A stretch of DNA of 64,000 nt, taken from contig OY969916.1 of the NCBI GenBank assembly GCA_963704535.1, positions 9,300,001-9,364,000 of the forward strand, in the 5' to 3' direction. Positions 52,869 to 61,624 of this stretch are shown here, one piece after another. A program made the translations under genes and the position numbers. Each line of letters begins with the position of its first letter. Position 1 is the stretch's first letter. The DNA is from G963704535 sp963704535 (GTDB taxonomy: Bacteria > Chloroflexota > Chloroflexia > Chloroflexales > Roseiflexaceae). The notes under the pieces are model-generated. The model did not search any database, was not told the origin of the DNA, and saw only the letters and a program-made list of their open reading frames with translations.

Positions 52869-54164
52869 TTAGGGCAGCTCCCAGAGCGTAAAGTTGTCGA
52901 ACCAGACCTCGACGGCGTTGGTCTCGTCGTAGGAGTTGGTCGATACGCCGATCTTGCCGTTGCCGAAGGTCGTGTCGGTGTTGCTGTCGAGCAATTGGTC
53001 GTTGAGGTACAGGAAGGCTTGGTTGCTGATCCGCACGACCTTTAGCCGGTTGGTGTTGTTCGGGATCACGATGCCGGCCGGGTCGCCTTCGAGCAGCAGT
53101 TGGGGGTCCTGGTCTTGCTTGACGATAAACAGCCGGTAGTAATCGTTGAAGACCTCGAACTTATACAGCCCCACATCCGGGTTCTGGGCGAAGACGATCC
53201 CGCAGCTCCCGTTCAAATCCCCCTTGACCACCACGCAGTCGACTTGGGCGATGAAGTTGTTCAGCCCGCGCACCTCGTACAGCTCGTAAGAGGTGCCTTT
53301 GCCGCTCCAGAGCACCTTGAAGACGCCGCCCTCGATGACATCGTTCTCCTGATCGGTGAACTGCCCGGTGAACCAGTTGTTGCGGTTGTCGACAAACTGA
53401 TCGAAGAAGACCTGCCGGGCGGCGGCGAAGAGTGCCGCCGTCTCGGCCGTCGCCTGGGCGAGCGCGGTGGCCTGCTCGCTCTGGACGTTGGCGGCCTCCT
53501 GGGCGTCGGCAGTGGCCAGGGCATCTGCGGTTGCCTGCTCTTGGGCGGCGGCCAGGGCATCGGCGGTGGCCCGCTCTTCGGCAGCGGCCAGAGCATCTGC
53601 GGTGGCCTGGCCACCGCTCTCGCTGCCGGCGGTAGCCCGCGCTTCGGCGGTGGCCGTGCGGGCCTCGAAGCGCGCTTCGACGGTGGCCGTGCGGGCGGCC
53701 TGGCGGGCCTCGGCGGTGGCGGTGGAGTCGTTGACGGGTGTGGCCGCGAATGTGCCGGCGGCGGTGGGCGCGCGGGTGGGATTGCTGGCGGTGTCGCCAT
53801 TGGGTGTCGAGCGCCGCAGCAGTGAGAGCCCAAGCACGCCGATGCCAAGGATCACCAGCAAGCCCACGACGCCTAGTCCGACGATCAGCCAGGGAACGCC
53901 GCCCTTTCTAGCGACCGGAGCCGGCGGAGGGCCGTAGCCTGGCGGTTGGGAAGAGCCACCCGCCGGCTGGGTCGGCGGCGTGGCCGGGGTCCATGGGGCC
54001 GGGCCTGGTCCCGGCGCCTGATCAGGCATCGGAGGTAGCGCCGGCAGGATCTGGGTTGGCTCGTCGGAGCCGCGGATCTCGGGCTGGCGCGCGCCGCACT
54101 TGGCGCAAAAGCGGGCGCCCGCCTTGACCGGCTCACCACAGGATGTGCAGCGTTGCGTGGCCAT
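52869..54164 (-). CDS. Zinc-ribbon membrane protein with Ala-rich coiled coil and C-terminal beta-sandwich
   Basis: A 431-residue protein. A zinc ribbon at the N-terminus (RCTSCGEPVKAGARFCAKCG), a proline/glycine linker, one membrane helix (near 95-113, LIVGLGVVGLLVILGIGVLG), an alanine-rich helical repeat (ATADALAAAEERATADALAAA), then about 190 residues (FVDNRNNWFTGQF to AVEVWFDNFTLWELP) with the look of a DUF1080/LamG-like carbohydrate-binding sandwich. The ribbon is cytoplasmic and the sandwich outside. Ligand unknown. ATG at 54164; SD weak (GAAGGAAGCACCTCC lies upstream). Confidence 0.8.
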   Translation of the reverse strand: MATQRCTSCGEPVKAGARFCAKCGARQPEIRGSDEPTQILPALPPMPDQAPGPGPAPWTPATPPTQPAGGSSQPPGYGPPPAPVARKGGVPWLIVGLGVVGLLVILGIGVLGLSLLRRSTPNGDTASNPTRAPTAAGTFAATPVNDSTATAEARQAARTATVEARFEARTATAEARATAGSESGGQATADALAAAEERATADALAAAQEQATADALATADAQEAANVQSEQATALAQATAETAALFAAARQVFFDQFVDNRNNWFTGQFTDQENDVIEGGVFKVLWSGKGTSYELYEVRGLNNFIAQVDCVVVKGDLNGSCGIVFAQNPDVGLYKFEVFNDYYRLFIVKQDQDPQLLLEGDPAGIVIPNNTNRLKVVRISNQAFLYLNDQLLDSNTDTTFGNGKIGVSTNSYDETNAVEVWFDNFTLWELP

Positions 54165-54267
54165 GGAGGTGCTTCCTTCTTTCTGTCCATGCTTCAAGCG
54201 AACTGGGCTCGGTTATTGCCGTCTACTGATATATAACGCAGCTAAGACAAGGCTTTGGCAGGCGCCA

Positions 54268-54327
54268 TTCTATTTACAGTGTGAGTGGGGAGAGTGAGGG
54301 GGCAGCCCCTCAAACCCCCTTTGACAA
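54268..54327. repeat. Family A hairpin repeat
   Basis: ATTTACAGTGTGAGTGGGGAGAGTGAGGGGGCAGCCCCTCAAACCCCCTTTG. First of two copies 82 bases apart in the gap between proB and the zinc-ribbon protein. Confidence 0.75.
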
Positions 54328-54349
54328 GGTTTCAGGTGACGCCGTTCGA

Positions 54350-54412
54350 CTTTACAATGTGAGCGGAAGGAGACTGAGGGGCTGCCCCCTCAAACCCCTT
54401 TTTCCCAGAATC
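54350..54412. repeat. Family A hairpin repeat
   Basis: CTTTACAATGTGAGCGGAAGGAGACTGAGGGGCTGCCCCCTCAAACCCC and a TTTTTCCCAGAAT end. Second copy in the same orientation; it overlaps the last bases of proB. Confidence 0.75.
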
Positions 54413-55535
54413 ATAATATGACCATGTCATCCCGATGCACCGCCTCTGGCCCATACTCGTACCCCAGCGTCTCGGCGATCTGCGCCGAGCGCAGGCCCTT
54501 GATCTTCAGTAGGTCGTGTGTGCCGTACTGGGCCAGGCCGCGCGCGATCTCCTGCCCCGCCCCGGTGTAGATGCGCACCGTCTGCCCGCGCTCGAAGTTG
54601 CCCTCGACGGCGACGATCCCGGCCGTCAGCAGGCTCTTGCCGCCGTCGATCAGCGCGTGGGCCGCGCCGTCGTCGGCGACGATGCGGCTGTGGCGCACCG
54701 TCTCGGCCAGCACCCAGCGCTTGCGGCTCTCCAGCCGGCTGGCGATCGGCGGGAAGCGGGTGCCGAGCGGCTCGCCGGCCAGCACCCGGCTGATCACCTC
54801 GCGCTCGGCGCCGCTGGCGATCACCACCGTGGCCCCGCCGCGGGTCGCCAGGTCGGCGGCCTGGATCTTGGTGAGCATTCCGCCGGTGCCACGGGCGCCG
54901 CTCCCGCCGGCCAGGGCGTAGATCGTGTCGTCGATCAGGCGAACCTCGTGGATCAGTTGGGCGGATGGGTCGCGCCGCGGATCGGCGGTGTAGAGCCCAT
55001 CGATATCGCTCAGGATCAGCAGCAAGTCGGCGTCGACCAGGTTGGCGACCAGGGCCGAAAGGTTGTCGTTGTCGCCGACGCGGATCTCGTCGACTGCGAC
55101 GACATCGTTTTCATTGATAATCGGCAGTACGCCGTGAAGCAGGCAGGCCAGCAAGGTGTTGCGCGCGTTGAGGTAGCGGTGGCGGTCGCGCAGGTCGGCA
55201 CGGGTGAGCAGGGTTTGGGCGACGGGGATGCTGTAGAGATCAAAGATCTGCTCGTAGAGATGCATGAGCCGGCTTTGCCCGACGGCCGCAAGGAGCTGCT
55301 TGAACGGCATGTCGCGGCGGCGCGGCGGGAACTGGAGTCGCTCGCGACCGGCGGCGACGACCCCGGAGCTGACCAGCACGACCTCGGTACCGCGTGTGCG
55401 CGCCTCGGCCATCTGGCGCACCAACTCGACCATGCGCGGCCGATGCAGGTGGTCGGTCCCGGCGGTGAGCACGTTGGTGCCGAGCTTGACGACGATCCGA
55501 CGGACCATTGCACTCGTTGGTGAAGCAGTTGTCAT
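54411..55535 (-). CDS. proB: Glutamate 5-kinase
   Basis: First step of proline synthesis: ATP-dependent phosphorylation of glutamate. A 374-residue amino-acid kinase with VVKLGTNVLT at the N-terminus, VLVSSGVVAAGRERL, INENDVVAVDEIRVGDND, LLLILSDIDGLYTADPR and GTGGMLTKIQAADLA, followed by a C-terminal PUA domain (RWVLAETV to LKIKGLRS). Either the ATG at 55535 or the one at 55508 (MVRRIVVKLG) may be the start; neither has a strong SD. No proA is adjacent. Confidence 0.95.
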   Translation of the reverse strand: MTTASPTSAMVRRIVVKLGTNVLTAGTDHLHRPRMVELVRQMAEARTRGTEVVLVSSGVVAAGRERLQFPPRRRDMPFKQLLAAVGQSRLMHLYEQIFDLYSIPVAQTLLTRADLRDRHRYLNARNTLLACLLHGVLPIINENDVVAVDEIRVGDNDNLSALVANLVDADLLLILSDIDGLYTADPRRDPSAQLIHEVRLIDDTIYALAGGSGARGTGGMLTKIQAADLATRGGATVVIASGAEREVISRVLAGEPLGTRFPPIASRLESRKRWVLAETVRHSRIVADDGAAHALIDGGKSLLTAGIVAVEGNFERGQTVRIYTGAGQEIARGLAQYGTHDLLKIKGLRSAQIAETLGYEYGPEAVHRDDMVIL

Positions 55536-55544
55536 GTTGATGGA

Positions 55545-55619
55545 ATGAAAGGGTGAAAGGGTGAAAGGGTGAAAGGGAGCTGGTTTGACCCCTTCACCCC
55601 TTCACCCTTTCACCCCTTC
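55545..55619. repeat. Inverted 8-mer arrays GGTGAAAG / CCCTTTCA
   Basis: Four GGTGAAAG units, a 12-base loop and four complementary units between proB (its 5' side) and the response regulator stop, both on the minus strand. Same family as 28001 and 58379. Confidence 0.88.
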
Positions 55620-55625
55620 GCTCCG

Positions 55626-56306
55626 TCAAGGGACGAGGCGATAGCCGACGCCCCACTCAGTCAGCAGCAGCTTCGGGTCGCGGGGGTCCTGTTCGAGCTT
55701 GCGACGCAGGTGCCAGATGTAGACCTTGAGGTAGTCGTTGTCCTTGGTATATTCCTGGCCCCAGACGCTGCGTAGCAGCGCCTCGTGCTCCAGCACGGTG
55801 CCAGCGTTCTCGGCGAGCATTAGCAGCAGGTCATACTCGGTCGGCGTCAGGTCGACCGGCTCACCGCGCACCAGCACCTCGCGCTTCTGCTTGTCGATCA
55901 CGATCTCGCCGTTGCCGCCGGCGACCGGGCGATTGGGTGAAGGCACCCGCCGCAGCAGGGCGCGCACGCGCGCCATGAGCTCGTCCATATTGAACGGCTT
56001 GACCAGGTAGTCGTCGGCGCCGCTGTCCAGGCCGGTGACGATGTCCTGGCTCTGCACTTTGGCGGTCAGCATCAGCACCGGCACCTGCGAAAACTCGCGC
56101 AGCTTCCTGCACGCCTCCCAGCCATCCATCTCCGGCATCATGACGTCCATGATCACCAGGTCCGGCTGATGCTCCTGCACTGCGGATAGGCCCTGCGCGC
56201 CATTTTCGGCCTGGAATACGCCAAACCCCTCGTGCTCCAGGTTGATGCGAACCAGCTCGCGCAAGCCCGGCTCGTCGTCCACAACCAGGATTTTACGTTG
56301 CTGCAT
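55626..56306 (-). CDS. OmpR/PhoB-type response regulator
   Basis: A 226-residue two-domain regulator. The receiver has the acidic pair (VVDDE, Asp10-Asp11), phospho-acceptor Asp54 in DLVIMDVMMPEMDG, Thr81 and Lys103 (DDYLVKPF). The DNA-binding winged helix shows LTPTEYDLLLMLAENAG and DYLKVYIWHLRRKLE, ending WGVGYRLVP. It controls transcription by a partner kinase not present next to it. ATG at 56306. Upstream on the same strand, 18 bases away, is the J-like/TlpA fusion gene, so the two are probably co-transcribed. Confidence 0.95.
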   Translation of the reverse strand: MQQRKILVVDDEPGLRELVRINLEHEGFGVFQAENGAQGLSAVQEHQPDLVIMDVMMPEMDGWEACRKLREFSQVPVLMLTAKVQSQDIVTGLDSGADDYLVKPFNMDELMARVRALLRRVPSPNRPVAGGNGEIVIDKQKREVLVRGEPVDLTPTEYDLLLMLAENAGTVLEHEALLRSVWGQEYTKDNDYLKVYIWHLRRKLEQDPRDPKLLLTEWGVGYRLVP

Positions 56307-56324
56307 GCGTTCCTCGCTCTTGCT

Positions 56325-57161
56325 TCAGCGAGGAGCCATGGTGCCCTGCTGAAGTTCCCTAAACACGCGTTCCACATCCTCGGTTGTCACGGCGCTGAAG
56401 CTCGCGTACTGGATTGTGCCATTGGGATCGATGAAGAAGCTCGATGGGAGCACATAGACCTGAAACGCGCGCCCCACATCGCCCTGCTCATCAAACACAA
56501 TCGGGTACGTGACGCCGTAGCGCTCGGCGAAGTTGCGTACATCGGTGACGCCATCAGAGCCGCGGCGCTCATTGCCGCGCACGTCCACGCCCAGGATCAC
56601 CAGGCCCTGATCGGCCAGCTTCCGGTAAGTCGCCTGGAGGGCTGGCGTCTCCTCCTGGCATGGCTCACAGCCGGTGTACCAGAAATTCACCAGTACGACC
56701 TTGCCGCGGTAATCACTCAGCCGCACGGTGTTGCCGCTCAGGTCGGCCAGCGCGAAATCCTGCGCCGGCTTGTTGACCTTGGCGACGGGAAGCAGCCCCG
56801 GCGCCGCCGTGCGCCCGGCCAGCACCCAGACCAACCCGATCACCAGCAGGCCAACCAGCGCGCCGCCCGCCGCCATCATCAGCTCACGACGGCTGATTCC
56901 AGCGCGGTTAGGGGCGTGCCCGGCGATTGTCGGTGCCACGCCGATCCTTCGATCATAGTCCCGACGGCGCGAAGGGTCAGCCAGGATCGTATAGGCGTGT
57001 TCAAGGTCAGTCGTGCGGGCTTCAGCGACACGCCGAATCTCTTCGTCCAACCCGGCGACGCGCTCGGAGCTGTAGCGCTCACGCTGACGCCAATAGGCTG
57101 CTTCGATCTCCTGGGCCGTCGCCTCCGACGGGATATCTAAGAGTGTATAGTATGTATCCAT
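56325..57161 (-). CDS. J-like domain/membrane/TlpA-type thioredoxin fusion
   Basis: A 278-residue protein. Residues 3-72 look like a DnaJ J-domain (YYTLLDIPSEATAQEIEAAY, then HAYTILADPSRRRDYD) but the HPD tripeptide is missing (RYSSER in its place), so it should not stimulate DnaK ATPase. A membrane helix (about 97-116) leads to an extracytoplasmic ResA/TlpA/CcmG-like thioredoxin fold with the active site FWYTGCEPCQEETP (Cys165, Cys168). It may keep apocytochrome c cysteines reduced, given the ccm cluster two genes away. ATG at 57161 chosen by domain start. Confidence 0.85.
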   Translation of the reverse strand: MDTYYTLLDIPSEATAQEIEAAYWRQRERYSSERVAGLDEEIRRVAEARTTDLEHAYTILADPSRRRDYDRRIGVAPTIAGHAPNRAGISRRELMMAAGGALVGLLVIGLVWVLAGRTAAPGLLPVAKVNKPAQDFALADLSGNTVRLSDYRGKVVLVNFWYTGCEPCQEETPALQATYRKLADQGLVILGVDVRGNERRGSDGVTDVRNFAERYGVTYPIVFDEQGDVGRAFQVYVLPSSFFIDPNGTIQYASFSAVTTEDVERVFRELQQGTMAPR

Positions 57162-57246
57162 ATGATTAAACGTGAGCAACCGCTATTTTAACACATTCGT
57201 CGCCAAGTGTGTAGAGGTTTTTTTACTATTGTCGGTTGTCGTGGCC

Positions 57247-57315
57247 AAACCTGACAGGTGCGGGCAGGAATGCTGTGCTTGAGCCAAGGAGTTGGCGCCC
57301 GCACCTGCCAGGTTT
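57247..57315. repeat. Inverted repeat with 19-base arms
   Basis: AAACCTGACAGGTGCGGGC (57247-57265) and GCCCGCACCTGCCAGGTTT (57297-57315) pair with one mismatch; the right arm is followed by TTCGG. It lies between the two J-like genes and could terminate the upstream one. Confidence 0.75.
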
Positions 57316-57331
57316 TCGGTCGATGACGCCG

Positions 57332-58357
57332 TTACTGGCTGTACCTTGCGATTAGCTGCTGGGCCTGGGCCGCGAGCCGATCGTCGGCGGGGCTGACTTC
57401 GACCACGCGCCGCCAGCTCTGGAGCGCTTCTTCAAGCTGGGGCGGCTGGGAGCTGACTAGGCAGTAGCCCAGGCTGATCAGCACGCGCGCGTCGTCGGGG
57501 GCGGCCTGTATGGCCCGCCGCACCTCGCCGGTGCCGTCGCGAACGAAACGCTGATCGCCGGTGCTGGCGCCGTAGAAGCAGGCGCTGGCGCCCATGTCGG
57601 CGCGAACGGTGATATTGTCGGGCTGGAGCGTGAGCGCGCGGCTGTAGGCTTGGGTGGCTTGCAGCCAGCGCGGCAGCCGCTGCTGGTAGAGTGAGCTATC
57701 CGGCGCGAGCTCGCGCACGACTTGGACGCTATCGTAGAGCGCATTGCCGTACTCGACCCAGGCGCCGGGGTCGTTGGGGTTCTGCTCGGCGGCGCGCTGG
57801 GTTTCCGGGATGATCGGCTCGAACTGGTCGAGGATCGCGGCCTGGTCGGGCACGGTGGTCGGCGCGGCCGGCGCGGGCGCGGCGCCGCCGGCCAGCACCA
57901 GGCTGATCGCGCCGATCGAGACCAGCAGCCCGGCCAGCCAGATCAGCACGGTCCAGGATTGGGCCGGGCGCGGCGCCTGCCGGCCCCCGCCTGCGAGGGT
58001 CGGCTCGGCCTTGAAGTCGCGCGGTCGCTCGGCGCGGCGGGCCGGCGGCAGCGGTCGGTAGTCGAGGCATTCCTCCGGGCCGTCGACCGATTTGACGGTC
58101 GGGCCGGTCGCCGGTTTCAGCGCCGGCCGGTCGGCCAGTTCGGCATCGTACGAGGCGCGGCGCACCGAGTCACCCAGCACCGCGTAGGCCCGCTCGATGT
58201 CGTCGCGCTTACGGCGCGCCAGCTCGACCAGCTCGTCGGCGACGCCGTCCAGCCGCGCCGGGTCGTACAGTTCGCGCAGCCGGGCGTAGGCTGCCTCGAT
58301 CGCTTGGGTATCCGCGCGGGGGTGGACTTGGAGGGTCTCGTAGTAGTCTTGTGCCAT
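57332..58357 (-). CDS. J-like domain membrane protein with C-terminal TPR repeats
   Basis: A 341-residue protein with the same plan as its neighbour: a J-domain-like N-terminus (DYYETLQVHPRADTQAIEAAY, RAYAVLGDSVRRASYD) without HPD (YDPARL instead), a linker, a membrane helix (134-157, WTVLIWLAGLLVSIGAISLVLA), and an outer part with tetratricopeptide repeats (NPNDPGAWVEYGNALYD, QATQAYSRALTLQPDNITV, DDARVLISLGYCLV). CcmH/NrfG-like TPRs hold apocytochromes, so a role in cytochrome c maturation is possible. Start at 58357 or at ATG 58369; SD unclear. Confidence 0.8.
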   Translation of the reverse strand: MAQDYYETLQVHPRADTQAIEAAYARLRELYDPARLDGVADELVELARRKRDDIERAYAVLGDSVRRASYDAELADRPALKPATGPTVKSVDGPEECLDYRPLPPARRAERPRDFKAEPTLAGGGRQAPRPAQSWTVLIWLAGLLVSIGAISLVLAGGAAPAPAAPTTVPDQAAILDQFEPIIPETQRAAEQNPNDPGAWVEYGNALYDSVQVVRELAPDSSLYQQRLPRWLQATQAYSRALTLQPDNITVRADMGASACFYGASTGDQRFVRDGTGEVRRAIQAAPDDARVLISLGYCLVSSQPPQLEEALQSWRRVVEVSPADDRLAAQAQQLIARYSQ

Positions 58358-58378
58358 CTTCCACGTCATTGCAAGATT

Positions 58379-58445
58379 GAAGGGGTGAAAGGGTGAAAGG
58401 GTGAAGGGGCCGATCACCCCTTCACCCTTTCACCCTTTCACCTTG
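58379..58445. repeat. Inverted 8-mer arrays GGTGAAAG / CCCTTTCA
   Basis: Four units and four complements around a short GGCCGATC loop, between the ccmF stop and the J/TPR gene start, both minus strand. Same family as 55545. Confidence 0.88.
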
Positions 58446-58446
58446 T

Positions 58447-60940
58447 CTAGCTTTCGCTGCCCAGCTCCGGCTTGCGGCCGAGCAGCGCGCCGAGCCCACG
58501 CGGGAGCCGGGCGCGCGCCCGGTCGCCGTAGGCGCGGCCTTCGAGCGTGCGCCGCACCATTGCGGTCAGCCCGCCCAGGACGCCGATCACGACTCCCAGC
58601 CAGACCAGCAGAATGCCGGGCTTGAGGCTGACGAGTACGACCGCTTTAGCCGGGTCGATCGGCAGGTTCAGCCCGTCGACGCGGATGATCGCGGTGCGCT
58701 GCTCGGGGCTGAAGTTCTCCAGGATCGCCGTGTGGCCGCCCGGCAGCGCCGCCGGCAGGTCTTGGAACGCCTTCTCGGGGTCGCTCTCGTTGGCCACCAG
58801 GCGAACCGAAGGGGTTAGTTCTTGCTCCTGGCCTTCATAGGCTACGCGCAGCCGCGCGCCGACATCGGCGCTGTCGCCGTCGTGCATCTGGCTGGCGTCG
58901 AAGCCCAGGAATGTGATCGTGTAGGGGCCGAACTCCTTGGCATCGTTGATGCCGAGCCGGGCGACGTTGTGGTCGACCTGCGGCATGTACTCGGCCGGCG
59001 TGATGTAGACGTCGCGCGTCAGCTCGGCCTTGATCGACGGCGTGGCCATGGTGGCGCCCATCCGCGGGTTGAAGTACAGCAGCGGCGCGGCCTGGAACGT
59101 CGAGCCGCCGCGCTGGACGCTGATGTCGAGTATGCCTTTACCTTCGGGCGTGACGCGCCAGCCGTTGAAGGTGAAGTCGTAGCCGTAGGCGTTGATCGAC
59201 TCGCCCTGTGGGATGACGATCTTTTGCTCCGGCGAGGCGTAGAACGACGAGCCGACCACGCCGGCAAGCAGGACCGCCAGGCCCACGTGGGCCAGGTAGC
59301 CGCCGATGCGCAGCCAGCCGCTCTTGATCGTTCGCATAATCATCAGCAGGTTGGTCCCGATGGCGAAGCTGCCCAGGCCCAGGTAGGCCAGCGGCAGCGC
59401 GTCGCGCGCGCCCAGCAGCAGCGCGCCGCAGGTGAGCGTGACGGCGGCCAGCGCCGGCCAGCGCAGCGCCCGCAGCAGGTGGCGCATGTTGGTATCGCGC
59501 CAGCCCAGCAGCGGGCCGACGATCAGCAGCAGGATCAGGATCAGCCCCAGTGGCGGGACGGTGGCGCTGTAGAACGAGGCGACCAAGCCAAAGCGACCGT
59601 CGGCGAACGGCTGGGCGCCCGGGTTGTAAAGCGTGCCGTCGTCCAGATCGAACGCGGCGCCGAAGAAGCCCTGGAGCGAGTGGCCGACGCCGGGCAGCGC
59701 GGAGATCACCGGCATCGAGGTGCCGAACGCGATGACGGTGGCGATCACCAGCAGGCCCAGGATGAGCAGCACGAAGAAGCTGTCGCGCGAGAGTAGCTTT
59801 TCGGAGAGCGGGCGGCTGGGGATGTCGCGCCAGCGCCAGGCCAGGGTCGCCGCGCCGGCCAGCGCCAGCAGCGCCAGGGCGCTAGTCATGATGTACTTGA
59901 TGCCTTCCTCGACGAAGGAGTGGACCGAGAAGGAGGAGAGCACGCCGGTGCGGGTCAGGAAGGTGGCGTAGAAGACCAGCGCGTAGGTCAGGATCGCCAG
60001 CGCGAAGTTGGCGCGGCGCATCGCGCCGTGGGTGCGCTGGAGCAGCAGCGAGTGGATCAGGGCGGTGGCGGTCAGCCAGGGCACCAGCGACGAGTTCTCG
60101 ACTGGGTCCCAGCCCCAGTAGCCGCCCCAGCCGAGCGTCTCGTAGGCCCAGTAGCCGCCCAGCAGCAGCGCGAGACCCAGGAAGGCCCAGCCAGCCAGAG
60201 TCCACGGCAGCGCGCCGCGCACCCAGCCATCGTAGTCGCGCCGCCACAGGCCGCTGATCGCGAAGGCGAACGGCACGGCCAGCAGCGCGTAGCCGACGAA
60301 TAGGATCGGCGGGTGGATGATCATCCAGGGGTTATGCAGCAGCTCGTTCAGCCCCTTGCCGTCTTCGGGCATCATGGCGGATGCCGTTGGCGTCGGTGAA
60401 GGGGATGAACGGGTTGCGGAACAGCATAAAGATCAGCAGCGCGGCCTGGATCAGCATAAACACACTGAGGACATACGGCTCGGCGTGGCGGGTGCGGCCG
60501 ATCAGCAGTTGCGCGGCGATCAGCCCCCAAAGCGCCCAGACGACGAACGAGCCCGGCTGGCCGGCCCACATCGCGGCGACGCGGAAGAAGAACTCCAGGT
60601 CCCTGGAGCTGTAGTCGTAGACGTACTTGATGTCGTAGCGCTCGGCGATAAACAGGAAGGCCAGCAGCACGACCAGCAGCAGCACCGCACCCAGGGCGGC
60701 GCGGGTGCCCAGGCGCCCGTAGGCCAGCGCCGCGCTGTTGCCGCGCGTGACCAGGGTGTAGCTGATGGTGGCCAGCAGCGCCGCGACGATGCCGCAGACG
60801 ATAATGAACGTGCCGAGGATGGTGAACTGCTGCATCACAAACAGCGGAATCGTCACTGCGGCCGCCAGCAGAGCCAGGAGCGGCCGGATCATGTCGGCCG
60901 CCGCCGGCGCGCCAAGCTGCCCGCGAAGTTCATATTTCAT
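58447..60940 (-). CDS. ccmF: Cytochrome c heme lyase subunit CcmF, one frameshift
   Basis: About 830 residues after correction. The first part (start 60940) holds five helices and FFFRVAAMWAGQPGSFVVWA. Near 60372 one base shifts the frame, after which NELLHNPWMIIHPPILFVGY, the tryptophan-rich heme site GGYWGWDPVENSSLVPWL, RTHGAMRRANFA and LTRTGVLSSFSVHSF follow. A large extracytoplasmic domain (from about IPQGESINAYGYDFTF) precedes the last helix. CcmF attaches heme from CcmE to apocytochrome c outside the membrane. It starts seven bases after ccmE stops. Confidence 0.95.
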
Positions 60941-60946
60941 GGTTAC

Positions 60947-61333
60947 TCACCCCTGCTGTCCGAGCTGCTCCTGATATTTCGAGGGACATTTCACCAACAT
61001 ATCATCGGCCATGAAGACGCCCTTGGACGAATCGTAGCGGCCGATCGCCACGACGCTGACGGCCTGCTCGAAGTTGGCCGGCTTGGGCTTGGGGTAGACG
61101 ATCTTGAGTTGCTGGCCGCTGCCGTCCTGGAGGTCGAATGTGAAGTTGCCGTCGGGGTCGTAGGCGCCGGTGCTGCCGAGGAACCCGGCAAGCTGCACGC
61201 TGCGGCCGCTCTCGATCGCCTCGTTGACGCTGGCGGTGTAGGGGCGCACGGCGCCGCGCAGGCTGAAGTAGCCCAGCCCGATCGCCAGGCCGATGATCGC
61301 GATGCCGATGATGTGCAATGGTTTGAGTGCCAT
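60947..61333 (-). CDS. ccmE: Heme chaperone CcmE, CxxxY variant
   Basis: A 128-residue protein with one N-terminal helix (HIIGIAIIGLAIGLGYFSL) and an OB-fold outside (RSVQLAGFLG, FTFDLQDGSGQQLKIVY). Classical CcmE binds heme through His in HxxxY near the C-terminus; here the motif is CPSKY (Cys116, Tyr120). That is the CxxxY variant, known from some sulfate reducers and archaea, where Cys takes the place of His. ATG at 61333. Between ccmD and ccmF on one strand. Confidence 0.93.
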   Translation of the reverse strand: MALKPLHIIGIAIIGLAIGLGYFSLRGAVRPYTASVNEAIESGRSVQLAGFLGSTGAYDPDGNFTFDLQDGSGQQLKIVYPKPKPANFEQAVSVVAIGRYDSSKGVFMADDMLVKCPSKYQEQLGQQG

Positions 61334-61345
61334 CCTGAACTCCTT

Positions 61346-61408
61346 GTTCGGGCGGAAAGGGGATCTTGAGGGGCTGCCCCCTCAAACTCCCCCTTTTTAG
61401 ACAGTCTC
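61346..61408. repeat. Family B hairpin repeat within the ccm operon
   Basis: GGCGGAAAGGGGATCTTGAGGGGCTGCCCCCTCAAACTCCCCCTTTTTAGACAGTCTCTC. It lies between ccmD and ccmE, showing that the element need not terminate the operon or does so only in part. Confidence 0.8.
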
Positions 61409-61624
61409 TCACTCATTATTGGTCGCGACGGTCGGGCGGCGGGGCTCGATCGTCACGCGCGGGGCGGGCGTCTCGGCGCGGGGCGCGGCGTCGATCAGGC
61501 GGCGCAGCTCGCGGGCGTGGCGGTCGATCCGCCAGAGCATCGCGAAGATGCCGAGCCAGACCACCAGGGCCACCGTCAGCGCTACGTAGATCGCGACACC
61601 CGGCTCAAGTAGAAAATCAGGCAT
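61409..61624 (-). CDS. ccmD: Small CcmD-like membrane protein
   Basis: A 71-residue protein with one N-terminal helix (AIYVALTVALVVWLGIFAML) and a charged tail starting WRIDRHARELRRL, the size and shape of CcmD, which links CcmC and CcmE. Sequence identity in this family is always low, so the call rests on position: it overlaps the end of ccmC by eight bases and precedes ccmE. ATG at 61624 has SD GGAGGAAG. CcmA and CcmB are not in the window. Confidence 0.8.
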   Translation of the reverse strand: MPDFLLEPGVAIYVALTVALVVWLGIFAMLWRIDRHARELRRLIDAAPRAETPAPRVTIEPRRPTVATNNE

